NCBI GenBank assembly: GCA_013140935.1
Contig: JABFSD010001155.1
Coordinates: forward strand, 1-10,884
DNA: 10,884 nucleotides
DNA from: Acidobacteriota bacterium
GTDB lineage: Bacteria > Acidobacteriota > Blastocatellia > RBC074
Direction of reading: 5' to 3'
Position 1 is the stretch's first letter; each line of letters begins with the position of its first letter. A model generated the notes under the pieces. The model made no database searches. It saw only the letters and a list, made by a program, of their open reading frames with translations, and was not told where the DNA came from. The translations under genes and the position numbers were made by a program. Shown one piece after another: positions 7,186 to 10,884 of the stretch.

Positions 7186-8120
7186 CGCTCTGACCAACGC
7201 TGTCCGATGGTTTGCCCGCAAAACAGGGCGGTATAACTTTTTATCATTTTCAGCAAAAAGACCCCGTATGCCTGAAAACCACGGCGTCTTGCGCTCAAAC
7301 AAAGTTTCACGAAAAACAACGCGAGCGAGCAACTGGCGTAACCCCACGCTTCTGCCCGGCGACCGATTTTTAACAAATAATAAACCGAGTTACGTTTTAA
7401 CAGCCACGCGGCAAAACCGGTTTCGTGATAGCCCTCTTCCTTTTGTTCGTGGATAACACTGTCAATCGGCAAATAGCGAATCTCCCAATGCGCCAGCCGG
7501 GCGCGATAAGCCAGATCGGCGTCTTCGATATACATAAAAATCGGCTCGTCGAATAATCCGATTTGTTGCAAACATTCCGTGCGGAATAACACGCATACGC
7601 CGTTCAGCATTTCCGCCGAAGCCACCGCAGCACCGGAAAGTTGAGCGAACTGCGAATTCCAACGATAGCGAAACCAATGCACGACGTTGCGCCCTAAGCC
7701 GGGCGGGAAAAGAATCGTGTTTTGTATGGTATCAATCGCACGCAAAAACACGCGCGGGCCTGCGATGCCCAAACGCGGCTGGGTTTCGCAATAACCAACC
7801 ATTTCGGTTAAAAAATCAGGATTTTGTAAAACCGTATCCGGGTTGACGATTAACACGTATTTCGCGCCTTGTTTTATCGCTTGCTCAATCCCCAGATTAT
7901 TACCGCCCGTATAACCGCCGTTACCGCCTGCCGGAATAAAACTTATTTGCGGGAACCTGGTAAGCACAATATCTGCCGTGGCATCGCGTGAATCGTTATC
8001 CACAATCAGAAATGAAGCGTTGGGATAACGCAACTGCGCAAACGATTCCAGGCAGCGTTCAATGATCGCCTCAGAGCGATAGGTCAAAATCACAATGGCT
8101 ATCAGTGGATCGTTGGTCAT
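7182..8120 (-). CDS. GT2 glycosyltransferase, rhamnosyltransferase-like (WbbL/WcaA type)
   Basis: This 312-residue protein has the GT-A fold. It shows IAIVILTYRSEAIIERCL (7-24), LIVDNDSRDAT (38-48), GGNGGYTGGNNLGI (65-78), and LIVNPDTVL (90-98), in which NPD replaces the classical DXD. Then come MLNGVCVLFR and the acceptor-side motif FMYIEDADLAYRAR, with Glu199-Asp200. This combination is typical of the GT2 subgroup that includes dTDP-rhamnosyltransferases such as WbbL, but donor specificity cannot be proven from it. The C-terminal part (about 235-300) has hydrophobic and basic stretches (around SCSLALFFVKLCL) that may attach it to the membrane. The length is normal. ATG 8118-8120 overlaps the upstream stop as ATGA, and its own stop overlaps the start of the secreted hydrolase-like gene in the same way. 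It resembles the GT2 encoded at 9042-9977 in motif order and probably shares ancestry with it. Confidence 0.93.
   Translation of the reverse strand: MTNDPLIAIVILTYRSEAIIERCLESFAQLRYPNASFLIVDNDSRDATADIVLTRFPQISFIPAGGNGGYTGGNNLGIEQAIKQGAKYVLIVNPDTVLQNPDFLTEMVGYCETQPRLGIAGPRVFLRAIDTIQNTILFPPGLGRNVVHWFRYRWNSQFAQLSGAAVASAEMLNGVCVLFRTECLQQIGLFDEPIFMYIEDADLAYRARLAHWEIRYLPIDSVIHEQKEEGYHETGFAAWLLKRNSVYYLLKIGRRAEAWGYASCSLALFFVKLCLSARRRGFQAYGVFLLKMIKSYTALFCGQTIGQRWSER
8117..8120 (-). other. ATGA stop/start overlap between two GT2 genes
   Basis: The coding strand reads AAATGA: the final Lys codon and stop of the upstream GT2 gene contain the ATG of the next one. No Shine-Dalgarno sequence is visible, so coupling is likely. 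Confidence 0.85.
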
Positions 8121-9055
8121 TTAGACAAGGCTGGTTCAGATAAATAATTTTGGCGTTTAATTTTCTTTTTATAACTGCCTGAAACGATGCAAGGAAAGAC
8201 GAACCACAATGCGCCTAACGATTCCAATACGCCGAACCCGCCCAGCTTGAGAGCCACAAAAGGTTTTTTCAGCAACCAGCAAAAAGCGTCTTTCAGCTTT
8301 GACAACGGCAAAGCAATTAACGACAACAACATCACGCGCAAAGCGGCGGATTTAACAGGATAACGTCGCCAACCCAAATAACCATAACGGCAGCCCATAA
8401 TTAACACATATTCCCAATGCCGTAATTTTTTCAGTACGGTAGCAGCCGTAAGCGGACGGCGCGGATGGTAAACAACGGCGTCGGGCTGCCACACGATTTC
8501 ACCCCATTGCTGCGTGCGCGCGGCTAACTCGACATCTTCATAAGCGGGATAAGGAAACGATTCGTCAAAACCGCCTGCTTTGATTAACACCTCGCGGCGA
8601 TAGGCGCAGTTGCAAGTGAGATAAACTCCACCGGTTAAATTCGTCGGACCTTCGCCCAGCGGAGCGAATTCCTCTGGACGTTCGGCAGTTACTTTTCCTT
8701 CTGCGCCGATCGCTTGCGGGTTGGCGTTTAACGCTTCCACCAATTTTTCCAGCCAATCGCGCTGCGGCAAAGTATCGCTATCCGTCATTGCGACTAACAC
8801 AGCTTGCGCGTGTCTTATCCCTAAATTACGCGCCGCCGCCGGGCCTTTTTGCGGTTGGCTCAAATAGCGAAGATTCAAAACGGGTTCAAAGGAGGCAACA
8901 ATGGATTTTAACTCTTCGGTCGAACCGTCATCGCAAACGAGTACCTCAAATTTATCGGCAGGAAAAGTTTGCGCTTGCAGCGCAGTTAAACAAGCCGCCA
9001 ACTCGCGCGGGCGATTGCGCGTAGGAATAATTACCGTAACTTCAGGAAAGGCCAT
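8117..9055 (-). CDS. GT2 glycosyltransferase with hydrophobic C-terminal region
   Basis: This 312-residue protein has the GT-A fold. Motifs in order are VTVIIPTRNRPREL (6-19), VLVCDDGST (38-46), GPAAARNLGI (71-80) and AMTDSDTLP (89-97), a genuine DXD at 92-94. Then comes PAYEDVELAARTQQWG (170-185), where Glu173-Asp174 form the ED motif near the catalytic base. The PAAARN segment and true DXD separate it from the NPD-type neighbours at 7182-8120 and 9042-9977, so it should use a different donor. Residues about 238-295 contain hydrophobic stretches (VMLLSLIALPL; LGALWFVFPCIVSG) flanked by Lys/Arg, suggesting membrane association at the cytoplasmic face. ATG 9053-9055 overlaps the upstream GT2 gene by 14 bases, and no Shine-Dalgarno sequence is visible, consistent with coupled translation. 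Substrate unknown. Confidence 0.93.
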   Translation of the reverse strand: MAFPEVTVIIPTRNRPRELAACLTALQAQTFPADKFEVLVCDDGSTEELKSIVASFEPVLNLRYLSQPQKGPAAARNLGIRHAQAVLVAMTDSDTLPQRDWLEKLVEALNANPQAIGAEGKVTAERPEEFAPLGEGPTNLTGGVYLTCNCAYRREVLIKAGGFDESFPYPAYEDVELAARTQQWGEIVWQPDAVVYHPRRPLTAATVLKKLRHWEYVLIMGCRYGYLGWRRYPVKSAALRVMLLSLIALPLSKLKDAFCWLLKKPFVALKLGGFGVLESLGALWFVFPCIVSGSYKKKIKRQNYLSEPALSK

Positions 9056-9977
9056 AGCCGGATAATCTCAAACGGTCGGCGCGCCACTTGCGCCACAACG
9101 CTGCGCCGTTACGCCACACGGAAAATTGCATAAGCGCCAACGCAAAAAAATGCCGACAGCGTAACGCCAATAATGCTTCTTTCGCTTTCACGGCCAACGT
9201 AACAAAGTAATTCCTTAAATTCCCCAACAAAGATTTATCCGGCGCAGTCAGCGAATAAATAAACTGGCTTTTGTCACATTGATAATCGCGCATACGCCGG
9301 CGTTGTTCATCAGCCTGCCAAACGCCGCCGCGAAAATGATGCAACCGACAACCTGTCACAAGCGCCGTACGAAACCCGTGATAGCGCGCGCGGCGGCAAT
9401 AATCGAGTTCTTCGTAAAACGAAAAATAAATCGCATCAAAAAGCCCAACTTTTTCCAGCACAGTTCGCTTGATAGCAAAGCACGCGCCTTCGACCCATTC
9501 CATTTCCAACCAGGCAGGGCAACGCGCCGAGTCAGTAAGCAAATCTTTTTGCCTTGAAGACAGCACCGCGCTCGTCCAGCTATTCCACTCGTCATCGTCA
9601 TAGCGCAACTGCACGCCGCCCAGAATTCCTACGTCAGGTTCTTTTTCAGCTACGTCAATCAATGCCGTCAACCAATTCGGTTTCACTTTCGTATCGGGGT
9701 TAAGCAACACCACGTAATCAGCTTGACACGCTAATGCGTAACGAATACCGATATTGTTGCCCGCCGAAAACCCCAGGTTTTGCTTTTCGGCCAGTAACGT
9801 AATTTGTGAATAATGCTCCGTGATTATTTCACGACTGTTGTCGGTAGAAGCGTTATCCACCACAATCACAGAAAAATTAACGTAGCTCGTTTTCAACAAA
9901 GTATCGAGACAAGGCCGTAGCCAACGCGCGCCGCTGTAATTTACGATAACGACAAACACGCGCGGAGAGACTAACAA
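9042..9977 (-). CDS. GT2 glycosyltransferase, rhamnosyltransferase-like (WbbL/WcaA type)
   Basis: This 311-residue protein has the GT-A fold. Motifs are VFVVIVNYSGARWL (7-20), VIVVDNASTDNS (37-48), KQNLGFSAGNNIGI (65-78), VVLLNPDTKVKP (89-100) with NPD at 93-95, WVEGACFAIKR, and FYEELDYCRRAR (187-198) with its acidic pair. The motif set matches the GT2 subgroup that contains many dTDP-rhamnosyl and related transferases of O-antigens; actual donor and linkage are unknown. The start is a TTG (9975-9977), supported by AGGAGG at 9982-9987, four bases upstream, and by the absence of a better in-frame start: the next candidate, GTG at residue 7, would lie 22 bases from that site. It overlaps the upstream GT4 gene by seven bases. 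The basic, aromatic C-terminal tail (about 265-305) may bind the membrane surface. Confidence 0.92.
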   Translation of the reverse strand: MLVSPRVFVVIVNYSGARWLRPCLDTLLKTSYVNFSVIVVDNASTDNSREIITEHYSQITLLAEKQNLGFSAGNNIGIRYALACQADYVVLLNPDTKVKPNWLTALIDVAEKEPDVGILGGVQLRYDDDEWNSWTSAVLSSRQKDLLTDSARCPAWLEMEWVEGACFAIKRTVLEKVGLFDAIYFSFYEELDYCRRARYHGFRTALVTGCRLHHFRGGVWQADEQRRRMRDYQCDKSQFIYSLTAPDKSLLGNLRNYFVTLAVKAKEALLALRCRHFFALALMQFSVWRNGAALWRKWRADRLRLSGYGLS

Positions 9978-10884
9978 ACCGCCTCCTGCATCAATGATGA
10001 CATCGGTTCTCTGAGCAACAGGCGCTCAAAGGCGTTCACCGAGCGATCCCACGTGAAACGACGCACCGACTGTTCAGCCGCCGTTGCTAATCGAACGCGC
10101 AAGTTATCATTCGTCAGCACGTCATATAAACTTTCCGCCAATAAATCAGGACGCCTTACCGGGGCTAACAAAGCATTTTCATTTGCTGTCGTAAAATCAC
10201 GTACGCCTTGATTGTCGGCGGCAACTAAAGCACACCCGCAGGCCATCGCCTCCATGGCGGGCAAGCCCCAGCCTTCGCTGATGCTGGGGCATAAAAAAGC
10301 AGCCGCGCCGTTATAAATTTCGCGCAAGGCAGCCAACGAAGGTTGCTGAATATATTCACACCATTCAGGCGCATTGGCTGGACGCACTTCGACGCCGAAT
10401 AAGACAGCTTGTAACTCAGGGATGCGCTGCTTCACGAGTCGCAAGGCTTCCAATCCGTCAGGCGTCCCTTTGAATTTGAGCGAGTGCGTCATCATTGCCA
10501 CACACGGTTGAGTACGTTCGGCAATCGGTCTGGTTGTATGAAATTCGGAAAAATTCAGGCCGTAAGGAATATATGTCGTGTCGTCAGCGACTCCCAACTC
10601 GCTCGCAATATCGAGGAGCCATTGAGACACGACAACTTTTTGCAGCGGCAATTGCCAGGTGGCGCGCACGCGCGCCGCCTCGCCATCCCAGTCTTCAAAA
10701 TGCTGAATAAAATAATATTTGCGACCTTTGGCGTTACTAGCTTCATTGACGGCAAAAGCGGTTTCAAACGCAGTTGCGATAATCACATCGGCAGCGGGCA
10801 GATAACGGTCGCGTAAATCGGGCGTCAGCTTTACTTCGACTTCGGGATTAAGCGGAAACCATTTAATTAGCGGATGGTGTTGCC
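9971..10884 (-). CDS. GT4 family glycosyltransferase (5' end cut off by window)
   Basis: 303 residues are visible. The frame is open through to position 10884, so the true start lies outside; the GTG at 10784-10786 is internal because the 32 residues before it fit the fold (ending YLPAADVIIATAFETA). The N-terminal part shows GRKYYFIQHFEDW (visible 53-65). This resembles the YF-V/I-Q-x-x-E segment of WsaF-like GT4 rhamnosyltransferases, a tentative likeness. The donor half includes MTHSLKFKGTPDGLEAL, where Lys residues stand in for the usual GRL-x-x-KG site, and FGVEVRP. The EX7E signature is EGWGLPAME (visible Glu203 and Glu211), followed by AMACGCALVAADNQG. It should be a retaining nucleotide-sugar transferase. 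Its end carries the Shine-Dalgarno site of the next gene and overlaps it by seven bases. It is the most upstream gene visible, so the operon promoter must lie beyond the window. Confidence 0.92.
   Translation of the reverse strand, partial: QHHPLIKWFPLNPEVEVKLTPDLRDRYLPAADVIIATAFETAFAVNEASNAKGRKYYFIQHFEDWDGEAARVRATWQLPLQKVVVSQWLLDIASELGVADDTTYIPYGLNFSEFHTTRPIAERTQPCVAMMTHSLKFKGTPDGLEALRLVKQRIPELQAVLFGVEVRPANAPEWCEYIQQPSLAALREIYNGAAAFLCPSISEGWGLPAMEAMACGCALVAADNQGVRDFTTANENALLAPVRRPDLLAESLYDVLTNDNLRVRLATAAEQSVRRFTWDRSVNAFERLLLREPMSSLMQEAVC
9982..9987 (-). promoter_or_regulatory. Ribosome binding site AGGAGG for the TTG-started GT2 gene
   Basis: On the coding strand AGGAGG lies four bases before the TTG at 9975-9977, inside the last codons of the upstream GT4 gene. 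It matches the anti-Shine-Dalgarno sequence perfectly and is the only strong one I see in front of any gene here, so it decides the start. It probably compensates for the weak TTG codon. Confidence 0.75.
10265..10290. repeat. Perfect 8-bp inverted repeat inside the GT4 gene
   Basis: The arms gccccagc (10265-10272) and gctggggc (10283-10290) are perfectly complementary around a 10-base loop. They lie within the codons leading into and covering the EX7E donor-binding motif of the GT4 gene. Neither strand has a U-run after the stem, so it is not an intrinsic terminator. It may be a chance product of the codons for Cys-Pro-Ser and Gly-Trp-Gly. Confidence 0.5.

Larger units (their letters stand above)
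1..10884 (-). other. Single polysaccharide-assembly operon, both ends outside the window
   Basis: All ten genes share one direction. The junctions, from upstream to downstream, are overlaps of 7, 14, 4 and 4 bases, a gap of about 21, a gap of 1, a gap of 5, then overlaps of 4 and 4. No terminator or internal promoter can fit between genes. Membership (seven glycosyltransferases, one Wzy/WaaL-type protein, one secreted hydrolase-like protein, one polytopic membrane protein) is typical of a capsule, exopolysaccharide or O-antigen locus. Co-transcription is inferred from spacing only. Confidence 0.85.

Noticed and set aside
6974..7456. Plus-strand open frame of about 160 codons across the junction of the secreted-protein and GT2 genes
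   Set aside because: It is antisense to two well-supported genes, has no recognisable motif, and its composition follows the complementary strand.
10265..10296. Possible intrinsic terminator (hairpin next to an A-run)
   Set aside because: On the coding strand the T-run lies before the stem, not after it, and on the plus strand the stem is followed by A rather than T. It also lies within a glycosyltransferase reading frame.
10661..10680. GC-rich palindrome-like stretch (ggcgcg-cacg-cgcgcc)
   Set aside because: The arms are only six bases long and lie within Ala/Arg codons of the GT4 gene. It has no partner copies or positional logic.
10784..10786. GTG as the start of the rightmost GT4 gene
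   Set aside because: The frame stays open to the window edge, and the 32 preceding residues continue the N-terminal fold without a break. The gene is simply cut by the window.
1..10884. CRISPR arrays, tRNA or rRNA genes, insertion sequences, toxin-antitoxin pairs or defence genes
   Set aside because: I looked for spaced direct repeats, tRNA-like ends, transposase motifs and terminal inverted repeats and saw none. Essentially all bases are inside the ten glycan-related genes.

Overview
The window is one uninterrupted stretch of a cell-surface polysaccharide locus. Ten genes all lie on the minus strand, so transcription runs from position 10884 toward position 1. Seven are glycosyltransferases: three with the GT-B fold of family GT4 and four with the GT-A fold of family GT2. 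One is an O-antigen ligase/polymerase-type membrane protein, one is a polytopic membrane protein that may be a GT-C transferase, and one is a secreted protein that I read as an uncharacterised glycoside-hydrolase-like enzyme. The genes at both window edges are cut: the last gene in transcription order loses its 3' end at position 1, and the first loses its 5' end at position 10884.

In transcription order the layout is: GT4 (9971 to beyond 10884), GT2 (9042-9977), GT2 (8117-9055), GT2 (7182-8120), secreted hydrolase-like protein (5596-7185), GT4 (4432-5574), O-antigen ligase/polymerase (3051-4430), GT4 (1879-3045), WaaE-like GT2 (953-1882) and membrane protein (1-956, continuing). Four junctions are ATGA overlaps of 4 bases, two others overlap by 14 and 7 bases, and the remaining gaps are 1, 5 and about 21 bases. 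There is no room for an internal terminator. This points to one long operon with coupled translation. I see no RNA gene, insertion sequence, CRISPR array, integrase or attachment site.

A working model (inference) is that the glycosyltransferases build a hetero-oligosaccharide at the inner face of the cytoplasmic membrane. The Wzy/WaaL-type protein would then polymerise it or transfer it to an acceptor on the periplasmic side. The secreted protein would trim or release the glycan there, and the partial GT-C-like protein might add a lipid-carried sugar. The window has no flippase, ABC exporter, chain-length regulator, initiating sugar-phosphate transferase or nucleotide-sugar synthesis gene, so these must lie elsewhere.

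The organism is most likely a Gram-negative bacterium, because of the WaaE-like and WaaL/Wzy-like genes. The moderate base composition, the scarcity of strong Shine-Dalgarno sites, the use of GTG and TTG starts and the general look of the proteins remind me of Acidobacteriota (Blastocatellia-like), but this is low-confidence and the window has no phylogenetic marker.
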